This document shows, in pieces, positions 52,979-63,733 of a DNA stretch of 64,000 nucleotides. This DNA is from an uncultured Litorivicinus sp. (GTDB lineage: Bacteria > Pseudomonadota > Gammaproteobacteria > Pseudomonadales > Litorivicinaceae): NCBI GenBank assembly GCA_902541775.1, contig CACBSE010000001.1, positions 1-64,000 of the forward strand, read 5' to 3'. The translations under genes were made by a program, and so were the position numbers. The notes below the pieces were generated by a model. That model did not search any database, was not told the origin of the DNA, and saw only the letters and a list, made by a program, of their open reading frames with translations. Numbering within the stretch: position 1 is the stretch's first letter; the number at the start of each line of letters is the position of its first letter.

Positions 52979-54420
52979 TGAGTCAACAAGAGATCGATCA
53001 ACTAGTCGACCAGGACTATAAATATGGGTTCGTGACCGATATTGAATCCGACACACTACCGCCGGGTTTGAATGAGGATGTCATTCGTGAAATTTCGACC
53101 CGCAAAGGTGAACCTGAGTGGTTATTGGAATGGCGGCTGGAGGCTTATACCAAATGGCTTGAGATGACACCACCTGAATGGGCGCACCTTGACTACCCAC
53201 CGATTGATTTCCAAGCAATCAGTTATTTCTCTGCGCCGAAACAGCAAGGCGATGGACCGAAAAGCCTAGACGAAGTCGATCCTGCATTGATCGAGACGTA
53301 CAACAAACTCGGGATACCACTTGAAGAACAAAAGATGCTCGCAGGCGTCGCTGTCGACGCGGTCTTCGATTCGGTTAGCGTGGTAACAACATTTAAGGAG
53401 AAGTTACATGAAGCGGGAGTTGTCTTTTGTCCGTTATCAGAAGCCGTTCATTCCCACCCTGAGCTTGTGAAAAAGTTTCTGGGCTCGGTCGTTCCTCAAA
53501 ACGATAACTACTATGGTGCTCTCAATTCGGCCGTATTCTCGGATGGCTCGTTCGTTTATATCCCGAAGGGCGTTCGGTGTCCGATGGAGCTCTCGACCTA
53601 CTTCCGGATTAATCAACAAAATACAGGGCAGTTTGAACGTACACTCATTGTCGCTGAGGAAGGTTCATATGTGTCATATCTTGAAGGATGCACAGCACCA
53701 CAACGTGACGAAAATCAATTGCACGCGGCGGTCGTCGAACTGGTTGCTGAAACAGATGCCGAGATCAAATACTCAACAGTACAAAACTGGTTTGCTGGCG
53801 ATGATGAAGGTAAAGGGGGAATTTATAACTTCGTAACCAAGCGCGGTGAATGCCGTGGTGATCGAGCCAAGATCAGTTGGACACAACTTGAAACAGGCTC
53901 CGCCATCACTTGGAAATATCCAAGTTGCGTCTTAAAAGGAGCAGATTCCGTTGGTGAGTTCTATTCAGTAGCAGTTGCTGGAAAGAAGCAACAAGCAGAT
54001 ACCGGCACAAAAATGGTCCATATTGGCCCACGCACGCGTTCAACAATTATTTCAAAAGGTATTTCGACTGCCCGCGGTCAAAATGCCTATCGAGGATTGG
54101 TGAAAGTCCTACCCGGTGCTGTTGATGCACGGAATTTCACACAGTGCGATTCGCTGTTAATCGGCGATCAATGTGGTGCGCACACATTCCCCTACGTTGA
54201 GGCTCAAGAACCCAGCGCTCAACTCGAACACGAAGCCACAACGTCAAAAGTCAGTGATGACCAGTTGTTCTACCTGAGGACGCGTGGCATGAGTGAAGAA
54301 GACGCTCTCAACATGGTCGTCAATGGTTTCTGTAAAGAAGTCTTCCAAAAACTTCCGATGGAGTTCGCTGTCGAGGCCGAAGCACTCCTTGGTATTACAC
54401 TTGAAGGAGCAGTCGGCTGA
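52978..54420 (+). CDS. sufB: Fe-S cluster assembly protein SufB
   Basis: [44 protein letters not shown]; order sufBCDS. Confidence 0.97.
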   Translation: MSQQEIDQLVDQDYKYGFVTDIESDTLPPGLNEDVIREISTRKGEPEWLLEWRLEAYTKWLEMTPPEWAHLDYPPIDFQAISYFSAPKQQGDGPKSLDEVDPALIETYNKLGIPLEEQKMLAGVAVDAVFDSVSVVTTFKEKLHEAGVVFCPLSEAVHSHPELVKKFLGSVVPQNDNYYGALNSAVFSDGSFVYIPKGVRCPMELSTYFRINQQNTGQFERTLIVAEEGSYVSYLEGCTAPQRDENQLHAAVVELVAETDAEIKYSTVQNWFAGDDEGKGGIYNFVTKRGECRGDRAKISWTQLETGSAITWKYPSCVLKGADSVGEFYSVAVAGKKQQADTGTKMVHIGPRTRSTIISKGISTARGQNAYRGLVKVLPGAVDARNFTQCDSLLIGDQCGAHTFPYVEAQEPSAQLEHEATTSKVSDDQLFYLRTRGMSEEDALNMVVNGFCKEVFQKLPMEFAVEAEALLGITLEGAVG

Positions 54421-55163
54421 TGCTGTCTATTCGCAATCTACACGCACGGGTTAGTGATAAGCCCATCCTCAAAGGCATCAATCTTGAGATCGGTACTGGT
54501 GAAATACACGCCATCATGGGGCCGAACGGCTCCGGTAAGAGCACATTATCGTCGGTACTTGCCGGCCGCGATGACTACGAAGTGACCGATGGAGAAGTGA
54601 TCTACATGGGTCAAAACCTACTCGATTTAGAACCTGAAGAGCGTGCGTGGGCCGGTGTATTTCTCTCTTTCCAGTATCCTGTTGAAATTCCAGGTGTCAA
54701 AAATATTTATTTGTTGAAAGCAGCAGTGAACGCCATACGAGAACATAGCGGACTCCCTGAGTTAAGAGCCGGTGAGTTTTTAAAACTCGTGCGTGAAAAA
54801 CTCAAAGTCATGCAAATTGATGAATCTTTCCTGCATCGTAACGTCAACGAAGGTTTCTCAGGTGGCGAAAAAAAACGAAATGAAATTCTGCAGATGCAAC
54901 TACTTGAGCCAACGCTCGCGCTCCTCGATGAGACAGACTCCGGCCTCGACGTTGATGCGCTTCGTGTTGTTGGGGAAGGGATCAACCAAATGCGCTCGCC
55001 AGAGCGCAGCGTCTTACTCATCACGCACTACCAACGCTTACTTGACATTGTGAAACCCGACTTTGTGCACGTGTTGGCGCATGGTGAAATCAAATTATCA
55101 GGTGACCATACGCTGGCTGAAAAGCTCGAGCGCGAAGGCTACGAAGGGATCGAAGCAGCATGA
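54420..55163 (+). CDS. sufC: Fe-S cluster assembly ATPase SufC
   Basis: GEIHAIMGPNGSGKSTLSSVLAGRDDYEVTDGEV. Confidence 0.97.
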   Translation: MLSIRNLHARVSDKPILKGINLEIGTGEIHAIMGPNGSGKSTLSSVLAGRDDYEVTDGEVIYMGQNLLDLEPEERAWAGVFLSFQYPVEIPGVKNIYLLKAAVNAIREHSGLPELRAGEFLKLVREKLKVMQIDESFLHRNVNEGFSGGEKKRNEILQMQLLEPTLALLDETDSGLDVDALRVVGEGINQMRSPERSVLLITHYQRLLDIVKPDFVHVLAHGEIKLSGDHTLAEKLEREGYEGIEAA

Positions 55164-56356
55164 GCGGATTCAGTGAATGGTTAGCTCGCATCAAGGACGT
55201 CCGTGCACCAGAAGCGCTAGCAGTTGGTTTACCCAACAAACGTATCGAGTCATGGAAATATGTGCCGATCCGGGGCCTTGCACGTACGACATGGCAACCG
55301 GCAAGCCCGCAGATTACAGAACAATTTGCATTGACGGGCGGTCAATTTGTCAATGTCCCCACGGTCAACGGATGCGCAGTATCTGAGAATACGCTGACCG
55401 CATCCGAGCAGAAACGCCTTGACAGGATGAGTCAGGCCCATGGATTTGGCCTCACCCAGGCTGCACTTGAAAACACTCGGTTGGTGCTTACGATTCAAAA
55501 AACTGCGTCGGTGGTTTTGAATCTGCATCACCTTGCGAATCAGGCGAGCTCAGCAGGTTTCGCAACACTCGTGTTGCGAGTTGAGGCGGGTGGACAGCTG
55601 ACCCTGGTCGAACAATTCGAATCAACCGATATTGAGTCGGCAAATCTCAGCTCACTGCGTTGTCTGGTTGCTTTATCACGTGATTCATCGGTCACGCATG
55701 TGCGCTTTCAAGCAGCCAATGCTGCTGCACACGTGTTTTCCAATCTCGATGTTGAATGTAGTGAAAATGCGACCTACCGACTACAAACAATTGAGTTCGG
55801 ATCGAAGTTAGCTCGGAACGATGTTCATATTGCCCTAGTTGGGCGCGAGGCATCGGCTTCGGTGAACGGACTTGCCATCACAAGTGGCACGCAATACCAC
55901 GATACACATCTGGCGATTGATCATGTGGTCGGTGAGACCAACAGTGAAATGACCTTCAGAAATATGGTCGATGGGAAAGGCGAGGCAACATTTAATGGTC
56001 GCGTCCTGATTTGCAAGGATTCACAACGATCAGCGACTGAGCAGTCTGTTGCAAACCTTTTATTGTCAGACTCTGCTCGCGTGAATCCAAAACCGGAACT
56101 CGAAATCTATGCCGACGATGTAACCGCTTCACATGGGTGTACTGTTGGTAGTCTCAATAAGACTGAACTGTTCTACTTGAAAAGTCGTGGACTGTCAGAG
56201 GCCGACGCCCGCGCTTTCCTGCAATATGCTTTTGCAGAAAAAATCGTCGAGGAAATTGAACATCGAGACATCCGAGAATTGGTCGAGACGCAACTCTTGG
56301 GTGAATTGAAGCATGGCGAACTGATCGCCGAGCTCAAGGAATCTATCGATGTTTGA
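55160..56356 (+). CDS. sufD: Fe-S cluster assembly protein SufD
   Basis: PKPELEIYADDVTASHGCTVGSLNKTELFYLKSRGLSEADARAFL. Confidence 0.95.
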   Translation: MSGFSEWLARIKDVRAPEALAVGLPNKRIESWKYVPIRGLARTTWQPASPQITEQFALTGGQFVNVPTVNGCAVSENTLTASEQKRLDRMSQAHGFGLTQAALENTRLVLTIQKTASVVLNLHHLANQASSAGFATLVLRVEAGGQLTLVEQFESTDIESANLSSLRCLVALSRDSSVTHVRFQAANAAAHVFSNLDVECSENATYRLQTIEFGSKLARNDVHIALVGREASASVNGLAITSGTQYHDTHLAIDHVVGETNSEMTFRNMVDGKGEATFNGRVLICKDSQRSATEQSVANLLLSDSARVNPKPELEIYADDVTASHGCTVGSLNKTELFYLKSRGLSEADARAFLQYAFAEKIVEEIEHRDIRELVETQLLGELKHGELIAELKESIDV

Positions 56357-57569
56357 TCTCGCGCGTGTTCGCGATGATTTCCCGATTTTATCGCGTGAAG
56401 TTAACGGACAACCATTAGTCTACTTTGACAACGCTGCAACGTCACAAAAGCCAACTACAGTCATTGAGTCGATCAGTGACTACTACGATCGCTACAACTC
56501 CAATGTCCATCGTGGAGTCCATACCTTAAGCGGTGAGGCAACCGACGCGTATGAGGGCGCGCGCGCGCGAATTGGGCAATGGTTTGGAGTTGAAGACACT
56601 GGAGAAGTCATCCTCCTACGAGGAGCGACCGAAGCTCTGAATCTCGTCGCCAATACTCTCTCAACTGGTCTCAAATCTGGTGATGTGGTGTTAGTTGGCC
56701 AAACTGAACATCACGCGAATATCGTCCCTTGGCAACAACTTGAGTCTCGAATTGGAATTCAGGTCATTCCAATACCGGTCGATGGCACAGGAACCTTGTG
56801 TTTGGAGTCAGCGAAGAACCTGTGTAAGAGACACAAAGTCGCCGTCATAGCGATAGGGCATGTCTCAAATGCCGTTGGAGCGATCAATGATGTCTCGGGA
56901 TTTATTCGACTGGCAAAGGACAATAATGCGTTTTCAGTGATTGATGGAGCGCAGGCTGCACCACATATGCGAGTCAATGTGCAAGATCTTCACGCGGATT
57001 TCTACGCAGTGAGTGCACACAAATGCTGTGGTCCAACCGGGATCGGTGTGCTGATTGGCCAACGTGAATTACTGGAGTCTCTCCCGCCTTGGCAAGGCGG
57101 TGGCGATATGATTGATCGTGTGAGCTTTAGTGGAACGACGTACAACGAACTGCCTTGGAAATTTGAGGCGGGGACGCCAAATATCGCGGATACCATTGGG
57201 TTTGCGAGGGCTCTCGAATATCTTGAATCCATCGACTTTGATGCTGCTATCGCCCATGAACACCAAGTCCATCAACATCTTACTGAGGCCATGCTGAGTC
57301 GCAAAAAAGTCGATGTATTGGGTCACCCCAAACACTGGACAAGTGTGTGTTCATTCAATGTCAAAGGCGCGCACCCTACCGATGTCGGGACGCTTCTTGA
57401 TCAACTCGGGTTCGCCGTACGAACAGGCCATCACTGTGCCATGCCAACGATGGAGCATTTTGGACTGCCAGGAACTGCGCGCGCCTCAGTAGCGTTTTAC
57501 AACACAGTTGATGAGGTGGATCGATTCCTTGAGGCACTCGATCGCGTGATAGGAATGCTGACAGACTGA
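56349..57569 (+). CDS. sufS: Cysteine desulfurase SufS
   Basis: DFPILSREVNGQPLVYFDNAATSQKPTTVIESISDYY, VSAHKCCGPTGIGVLIG, RTGHHCAMP. Confidence 0.96.
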   Translation: MFDLARVRDDFPILSREVNGQPLVYFDNAATSQKPTTVIESISDYYDRYNSNVHRGVHTLSGEATDAYEGARARIGQWFGVEDTGEVILLRGATEALNLVANTLSTGLKSGDVVLVGQTEHHANIVPWQQLESRIGIQVIPIPVDGTGTLCLESAKNLCKRHKVAVIAIGHVSNAVGAINDVSGFIRLAKDNNAFSVIDGAQAAPHMRVNVQDLHADFYAVSAHKCCGPTGIGVLIGQRELLESLPPWQGGGDMIDRVSFSGTTYNELPWKFEAGTPNIADTIGFARALEYLESIDFDAAIAHEHQVHQHLTEAMLSRKKVDVLGHPKHWTSVCSFNVKGAHPTDVGTLLDQLGFAVRTGHHCAMPTMEHFGLPGTARASVAFYNTVDEVDRFLEALDRVIGMLTD

Positions 57570-58123
57570 TGATCTCCTTTGCGACACTCGACAAAGGCTC
57601 TGAACTGACCGTCCTTGAGAATGTGACGGGGAAACAAGTCCCTCAGGGGATTCCTTTGACCATCGGTGTCGGAGAGAGAGTCACAGTCACGCAGGCGCTT
57701 GGAGACACCTTAACGCTAGACATTGGTAGCCGTTTGGTCCGGATTGAAACTGATGATCTCGCGAGGCTTGGTGTTGAGGCCCCAAAGCAGCATCGCACAC
57801 TGGATACACTGTCACTAGAAGATCAAGTGTGGGATGTGCTCAAACAGAGCTATGACCCGGAAATTCCAGTGAATATCGTCGAATTGGGTTTAATTTACGA
57901 TTTAAGAATCTCCACACTCATCGATGGTCGAACGCATGTCAGAGTAGACATGACGTTGACAGCCCCTGGCTGTGGTATGGGACCCATCATGGCCCGTGAT
58001 ATTAAAGAAAAGATTGGAGCACTGTCGGGAGTCGACCAAGCAGACATACAAATGGTCTTTGATCCGCCTTGGGATGCAAGCAGGATGACGGAAGAAGCAC
58101 GCCTAGAGGCAGGTTTATTCTAG
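57569..58123 (+). CDS. sufT: Fe-S assembly protein SufT
   Basis: DQVWDVLKQSYDPEIPVNIVELGLIYDLRI...MTLTAPGCGMGPIMARDIKEKI. Confidence 0.93.
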   Translation: MISFATLDKGSELTVLENVTGKQVPQGIPLTIGVGERVTVTQALGDTLTLDIGSRLVRIETDDLARLGVEAPKQHRTLDTLSLEDQVWDVLKQSYDPEIPVNIVELGLIYDLRISTLIDGRTHVRVDMTLTAPGCGMGPIMARDIKEKIGALSGVDQADIQMVFDPPWDASRMTEEARLEAGLF

Positions 58124-58131
58124 GAGGCGTT

Positions 58132-58452
58132 ATGAGCAATTGGATTAAAATCTCAACGATCGATGCACTCGTCGATGGAGCTTATGAGCGCTTTGAGTTT
58201 GATGAGATGGATGTGCTGGTTTTTCGTGAAGGTGACGCAGTCTATGCGATCGAAGATTTGTGTACCCACGATGGTGCTGAACTCTGTGGTGGTCTCTACA
58301 TTAACGGTGAAATTGAATGCCCGCGACATGGCGCAAGATTTTGTGTCAAAACAGGCCAAGCACTGTCTGCACCCGCCTATGGACAGGTATCGACTTTCCC
58401 CATTCGAATTAACGAAGAGGGGGGGATCGAACTACAAGTCGACAATGCCTAA
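58132..58452 (+). CDS. Rieske-type ferredoxin
   Basis: AIEDLCTHDGAELCGGLYINGEIECPRHGARFCVKTGQAL; start moved to ATG 58132. Confidence 0.9.
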   Translation: MSNWIKISTIDALVDGAYERFEFDEMDVLVFREGDAVYAIEDLCTHDGAELCGGLYINGEIECPRHGARFCVKTGQALSAPAYGQVSTFPIRINEEGGIELQVDNA

Positions 58453-59457
58453 TGCGTCAGCCTTCACTTGTTTTTGGATCGATTTCAGCAGCATCAGTCA
58501 TTGTCTTCGAAGCCATCGAAATTCCGCTTGTTGCTGCGATTGTACCCATCTTCGCAGTGGTAATCTAAGCTTGCCTTACGGAGAGAATCACGTGACCCGG
58601 GTGTCGATGCGACAGATTTCGCAATAATGCTTATTAGCATCGTCCTAGGTAGTCAAGTGACCCCCGCGGTTCTGAACCACGCAGAAATCTGACCAGTGAG
58701 CCTGTAATTACTGTTGCTGACTATGGTTCTTATTCTCCTTACCCTGGGGTATCTCAATCAACAATTACTGGGCATGGGAAAAGTTAGTGCCTATCTGACC
58801 GGGGCCCTGGAAATCTCACGACTGCCGTTGCCATCGCTTACCAGTTAAACGGATTGATAGCCCAAGCGGCGACTACCATGACTTTAGACTGGCATCTTTA
58901 ACAGTGATTACCTCTCTGATATTTTGTGTTCCCTAGGAACATAAAATATTAAAAGCTTTCAGAAGTTCAGATTTCATAATTTGGATTTTACTTTTGGCCT
59001 TCGCTTGGTTGATGACACAGGTTCTTAAAAAACTTAGTGTGACTACTCCCAGTTTACTTACTGGCACCATAGTCACTACTCAATCAATTTTCTGGAAATA
59101 GAACTGGTAAATCCGCTATGGTTGTTTATCTCTATTGCAATGATCATATGGTCGCTCGCGATCGACATCCTGAAACAAGGCTTACTGATCTTGAGTAAGA
59201 CGATTGCTTCTGCTATTCACCCGAATGTATTGGGCGTGATCGTAGCAGCGGTTGGTGCTGATATAACCTACTTAACGATTAATATACCCTCATCAGATAC
59301 CCTACTCGCATTTATGCCTGGAGGACTTCAAGTAATGCCAATGGTTGCGATAGAAACCAGTGCTGATGGACGCTATGTAACGACACATCACTTTGTCAGC
59401 GTACCGGCAATGGCTATGCTCATCCCATTATTCGCATACTATTGGAGACGCTATTGA
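58452..59457 (+). pseudogene. Degraded AbrB-family (PF05145-like) membrane protein
   Basis: Open C-terminal fragment NIPSSDTLLAFMPGGLQVMPMVAIETSADGRYVTTHHFVSVPAMAMLIP (59122-59457); upstream hydrophobic fragments in other frames with stops. Confidence 0.6.
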
Positions 59458-60302
59458 GTTTTCTCGACCATTTCGACCGCGCGCACAATGCCGATCTTCA
59501 ATCATGGACACCCTGGTTACAGGGGAATGCGTTACTTGGTTATGTGCAAGATAATTTCAAAGAACGTGGGTTAAGTTTTGGTCTGTGGCAAGAATCAGAA
59601 TCGGGTCTTGTGATTCCGAGCCTGTCTGAAGGAGATCTCAATCAACTCTTCGCGAAATTTGCAAAAGACGCATACGAAGAAGGGTTGCTCTGGAGCTGGG
59701 TTGGTGAACCCTTTCCTGTCAAAGCATCAGTGACAGACCCGACTCGGTTTGTAATGGAGCGCACATTGACTGCACCGCTTGGTTGCCTAACCTTTGGCGT
59801 GCATCTCAATGGCTTTGTAAGAACGCAAGCGGGCATCGAATTGTGGGTTGCAAAGCGATCACAGAGCAAACCAACATTTCCTGGCAAACTCGATAATATA
59901 GTTGCTGGTGGACAACCAGCTGGAGTTGGTCTCTTCGAAAATTTAATCAAAGAATGTGCCGAAGAAGCTGGCATTTCAGAAGCTCAAGCCAGTCAATCCA
60001 TTGCAACAGGGACAGTAAGCTATCGATACACCGATGGACGAGGATTAAAACGCGATATTTTGTATTGTTATGATCTCGAACTCCCAGACAGCTTCGTACC
60101 AATGTGCCAGGATGGTGAAGTAGAATCGTTTGAACGACTACCAATTCAAGACGTACTGGCAATCATCGAAACAACGGACGCTTTTAAATACAACTGCAAC
60201 CTGGTGATTATTGATTTCGCGATTCGCCACGGAGTTTTGACCGGAGACAACACGCCAGATTATGCATCGCTTTGTGAACGAAGAACGCAGCTCAGAAATT
60301 AG
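59442..60302 (+). CDS. NUDIX hydrolase with N-terminal DUF4743 domain
   Basis: WVAKRSQSKPTFPGKLDNIVAGGQPAGVGLFENLIKECAEEAGIS. Confidence 0.9.
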   Translation: METLLSFLDHFDRAHNADLQSWTPWLQGNALLGYVQDNFKERGLSFGLWQESESGLVIPSLSEGDLNQLFAKFAKDAYEEGLLWSWVGEPFPVKASVTDPTRFVMERTLTAPLGCLTFGVHLNGFVRTQAGIELWVAKRSQSKPTFPGKLDNIVAGGQPAGVGLFENLIKECAEEAGISEAQASQSIATGTVSYRYTDGRGLKRDILYCYDLELPDSFVPMCQDGEVESFERLPIQDVLAIIETTDAFKYNCNLVIIDFAIRHGVLTGDNTPDYASLCERRTQLRN

Positions 60303-60619
60303 CCGAGACCGGCAAGTAGCCTTAAATCCATGGGCGTACGCAAGGATGGATCTTCAGTTAGGTATGGCTCGTGACCAATTACTTCGTCATACGCACATTG
60401 ATGCACGATGACAGCTTCCGTGCCCCCTGCGTCAGCCAATGCCATGCCAGCCTGTGTTGACGACTTAAACACCTGATTGTCACCATCCGCTTTTTTCAGC
60501 ATGGTTTCACCGACCTCTGTCACGATCTTCACCAGATAGATAATTCCTTCAAATGCGTGGATCTCAAGAGTCAGTGACTGATCCCTCGCGAGCATTGCTT
60601 TCAGATCTGCTAACGTCAT
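60299..60619 (-). CDS. DUF6482-like protein
   Basis: MTLADLKAMLARDQSLTLEIHAFEGIIYLVKI... Confidence 0.55.
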   Translation of the reverse strand: MTLADLKAMLARDQSLTLEIHAFEGIIYLVKIVTEVGETMLKKADGDNQVFKSSTQAGMALADAGGTEAVIVHQCAYDEVIGHEPYLTEDPSLRTPMDLRLLAGLG

Positions 60620-61665
60620 GCCGATTGCAGCCGGAAGCCCCGATCGCGAAGTTCGTTCAAGGATTGCCGTAATCCGTTTAAAGACAGCGGCGATTGAAGG
60701 CCCAATCGGGCAATCAACTCTTGGTGATGCGCTGCAGCGGAACCACCGACAAAAAGTGGAATCTTCTGATCAAGTTGCGATCGTAATCGGGTTAATTCAG
60801 TCGGAATGCGTGGATCATCGGCTGGATAGGTCAAAGACAAACTCACTGCACGCGCTCCAGATTGCATTGCGCAAGCTGCAATCTCATCTGCTGGGGTATT
60901 CGGTCCAAGATAGACAGGCAACCAGCCATCGACTGAGACAAGCGCAGCGATCATCAGAGCTCCTAGCTCATGAAGCTGTCCAGTTGGTGTGGTAATCACG
61001 ATCTTCGGTTCGCTACCGGTAAAGGTTTCGCGAAATCGGAGGGCCCCAATAAACGTCCTCAAGTGCGCGGTTGCCATATGCTCATGTGCGATCCGAAGCT
61101 TTCCAAGCCTCGTGGACTCACCAATTTCACGAAGCAAAGGTCCGATCACTGTCTCGAGATACACGGGCAGCGCTTGCTTCACAAGGCCCTCTTGTAGCAA
61201 ATGATCAAAGCGGTGCTGATCCATGGTTTGAATTGCGAACAACATGGCGTCAACGGAGTCTTGCGTATCTGTGGACTCAAGCGGGTTGGACCAGCTTGGC
61301 CGATAGACCTCTGCTTGATTGTTTTGTGCTGCATCAAAGCGGCTGTCTTCGGAGACCACGTCTCGAAGAGCCTCGAGAGACATCGGAGCAACATCGACCA
61401 AGCGGCGCCCATTGTGTTTCGCGATCCGGATCAGTCGCAGCCGTTCAATATCATAATCGCTGTAAAGTCTGCGCTTGGTATCACTACGCGCAGGCTCAAC
61501 AACGTGGTAACGTTTCTCCCAGGCGCGAATCAAGTCGACCGTCAAACCAGTTCGATTGGCGACCAGGCGGATCGGATGTCGGGGTGCTGTGTCGATACTT
61601 GAAATCGTTTCTAAAGTAGCCATACCTGCTAGTGTGGCAATGTTGTCCCACTTTTGTCCAGACAA
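60616..61665 (-). CDS. MerR-family regulator with C-terminal cobalamin-binding-like domain
   Basis: PIRLVANRTGLTVDLIRAWEKRYHVVEPARSDTKRRLYSDYDIERLRLI; C-terminal TPTGQLHELGALMIAALVSVDGWLPVYLGPNTP. Confidence 0.85.
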   Translation of the reverse strand: MSGQKWDNIATLAGMATLETISSIDTAPRHPIRLVANRTGLTVDLIRAWEKRYHVVEPARSDTKRRLYSDYDIERLRLIRIAKHNGRRLVDVAPMSLEALRDVVSEDSRFDAAQNNQAEVYRPSWSNPLESTDTQDSVDAMLFAIQTMDQHRFDHLLQEGLVKQALPVYLETVIGPLLREIGESTRLGKLRIAHEHMATAHLRTFIGALRFRETFTGSEPKIVITTPTGQLHELGALMIAALVSVDGWLPVYLGPNTPADEIAACAMQSGARAVSLSLTYPADDPRIPTELTRLRSQLDQKIPLFVGGSAAAHHQELIARLGLQSPLSLNGLRQSLNELRDRGFRLQSA

Positions 61666-61674
61666 ATATAGAAC

Positions 61675-62181
61675 ATGAGAATACTCATTATCGCTCTAGT
61701 CGTCCTCGCGTTGGTTTATCTGCTCACCCGCGGATCTACCAAAGGCTGGATTGCGGAAAATAAATTCAAATTCATTGGTGGCGCTGTTGCGGTCGGTATC
61801 TTATTGCTTGTTGTCACAGGGAAACTGCCCGCTTTGGCGGCCCTCGCGGCACCGATCGCAGCTTTTGGCAGACGCTTGTGGAGCCTTCGCGGGCTCTTGT
61901 CGATGTTCCCGCAGCTTCGACAAATCCTCGGGCTCGGTGCAGCTACAGGGGCTGGTGCTGCGCACGCTAATCAGCAAAGACCGGCACGCGACGAACCAAT
62001 GACCGTCAAGCGCGCCACTGAAATTCTTGGTGTCGATGAGAACGCAACACCCGCCGAGGTCAGGGCAGCACACAGAAAGCTCATGGGTAAAATGCATCCA
62101 GACAAAGACGGGACCGATTATCTTGCAGCGTTGATCAACGAGGCCCGAGATTTCCTGATCGCTCGCCACCAAGACACTTAA
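61675..62181 (+). CDS. Membrane-anchored DnaJ-domain protein
   Basis: TM N-terminus; KRATEILGVDENATPAEVRAAHRKLMGKMHPDKDGTDYLAALINEARDFLI. Confidence 0.85.
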   Translation: MRILIIALVVLALVYLLTRGSTKGWIAENKFKFIGGAVAVGILLLVVTGKLPALAALAAPIAAFGRRLWSLRGLLSMFPQLRQILGLGAATGAGAAHANQQRPARDEPMTVKRATEILGVDENATPAEVRAAHRKLMGKMHPDKDGTDYLAALINEARDFLIARHQDT

Positions 62182-63733
62182 GAACAGCTTTCCCAAGGCC
62201 AAAACCCGCAGCGTCGTGAGCATCGTAAATGAGATTCGCACCCGCATCCTCCACCCGAGCAATGGCATGATGAGAATGTGTACTAACCGCAATCACGCCC
62301 TCAAAACCCCGTTCCCTTAAACGATTCGTAGCCCAATACTGTGATTCAGGTTCGGGCATCGTTAGTACCACAGCTTCAAGTCGACCAAAACGCAAGTTAT
62401 TCCAAAAACCAGGGTCCTCAGCATCAGCAAATACGACTCTACGACCAGCCTGACGGTGCGTTTCCAATTTGCCCGGATCAGCATCAATACCTACAACTTT
62501 CTCACCGTCATCCGTGAGGCTATCGAAAACAGCTGTTCCGATTCGACCCATCCCGATGACAAGCACGTGTGCCCCACCTAACGTCAACGGTTGCTCATCT
62601 GGATGACGATCCGTTCGCTCAAGACGCATTAGTGGCCTCTCAAATCGCTCATACAATTCATGCGCAAACCGGTTCAACGGCGCAGAAATTACAAAACTCA
62701 AGGTCACAGCAACAGCAATAACAGGAATTACCGATGTTGGAATCAAGCCAGTACCCGCCCAACTTGCGGCCACGATGAGGGCAAATTCGGAATACGAAAA
62801 CAATGTGATCGAAATTAAAAACGCCGTGTAGGAGCGAAGCCGAATGACTAACAAAAGCGCAAACAACACAATCAGTTTAATCGGCAGAAGAAGTAGCAGT
62901 GGTATTGCGTCCATCAGAATCTGGAGATCGAGCGGGACTTGCATCCCAACACGCAGAAAGAACGCAATCAGCAGTAACTCGCGGATACCCCAAAGATAGT
63001 TCGCAAGGCCCTTTGCCACCGGATGGTTCGCAAACACCATCCCCATGACAAGCGCACCAAGTTCACCACTGACCCCAACAGCTTTAAATAATTGAGCACC
63101 AAGAACCAACGCAATGAGAACGCCAACCAATAACTGCAATTCTGGTTCTGGAGACAATTTTTCGAGACTCTTTCTCAATATCGGAGCAACCAGTGGAATC
63201 ACGAGTAATCCAAGCGCATACGGTGAGGGCGCCGAATCACCACCAATCGCTAATAAAGTCACCGCAATAAGATCCTGAAGAACCAGAATACTTATCGACA
63301 AGCGACCATGAAACGCACGGATTTCTCGACGCGCCTCGAGCCCCTTTGCAGCGACGACCGTACTCGAAAAACCAAGGATTAGCGCCAACGTAATCTTCAT
63401 CTCGGTCGACAAATCCTGCGTAAGAGCAAACACCAAAATCAGGGCCGACAACATGAGATGCAGGAGAGTGCCGAATGCGACGTCAAATCGCAAGATTGAT
63501 TTGGGATTCATTTTTAAGCCAACCGCGAACAGCAGTAGCTCTACACCGATTTCTGATGGCACATCGAGCCAATGATTAACATCGCCAAGACCGTTTGCGG
63601 CAAAAAGAGCGCCAACCGTTAAATAACCAACCAGAGGAGGTAATGCGAGCCAACGAGCAATTTGCCCTGCCCCCCAAGCGCCAGCAATCCAAATCAATAC
63701 TGTCGGCATTATAAGCATGCCGTTTCCCTCCAT
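62135..63733 (-). CDS. Kef/YbaL-type monovalent cation:proton antiporter with TrkA-N domain
   Basis: GVELLLFAVGLKMNPKSILR, VLIALVLGAQLFKAVGVSGELGALVMGMVFANHP; HVLVIGMGRIGTAVFDSL. Confidence 0.9.
   Translation of the reverse strand: MEGNGMLIMPTVLIWIAGAWGAGQIARWLALPPLVGYLTVGALFAANGLGDVNHWLDVPSEIGVELLLFAVGLKMNPKSILRFDVAFGTLLHLMLSALILVFALTQDLSTEMKITLALILGFSSTVVAAKGLEARREIRAFHGRLSISILVLQDLIAVTLLAIGGDSAPSPYALGLLVIPLVAPILRKSLEKLSPEPELQLLVGVLIALVLGAQLFKAVGVSGELGALVMGMVFANHPVAKGLANYLWGIRELLLIAFFLRVGMQVPLDLQILMDAIPLLLLLPIKLIVLFALLLVIRLRSYTAFLISITLFSYSEFALIVAASWAGTGLIPTSVIPVIAVAVTLSFVISAPLNRFAHELYERFERPLMRLERTDRHPDEQPLTLGGAHVLVIGMGRIGTAVFDSLTDDGEKVVGIDADPGKLETHRQAGRRVVFADAEDPGFWNNLRFGRLEAVVLTMPEPESQYWATNRLRERGFEGVIAVSTHSHHAIARVEDAGANLIYDAHDAAGFGLGKAVLKCLGGERSGNLGPR

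Noticed and set aside
52978-58123. Tightly overlapping sufB-C-D-S-T gene junctions
   Set aside because: Ordinary translational coupling in a standard SUF operon.
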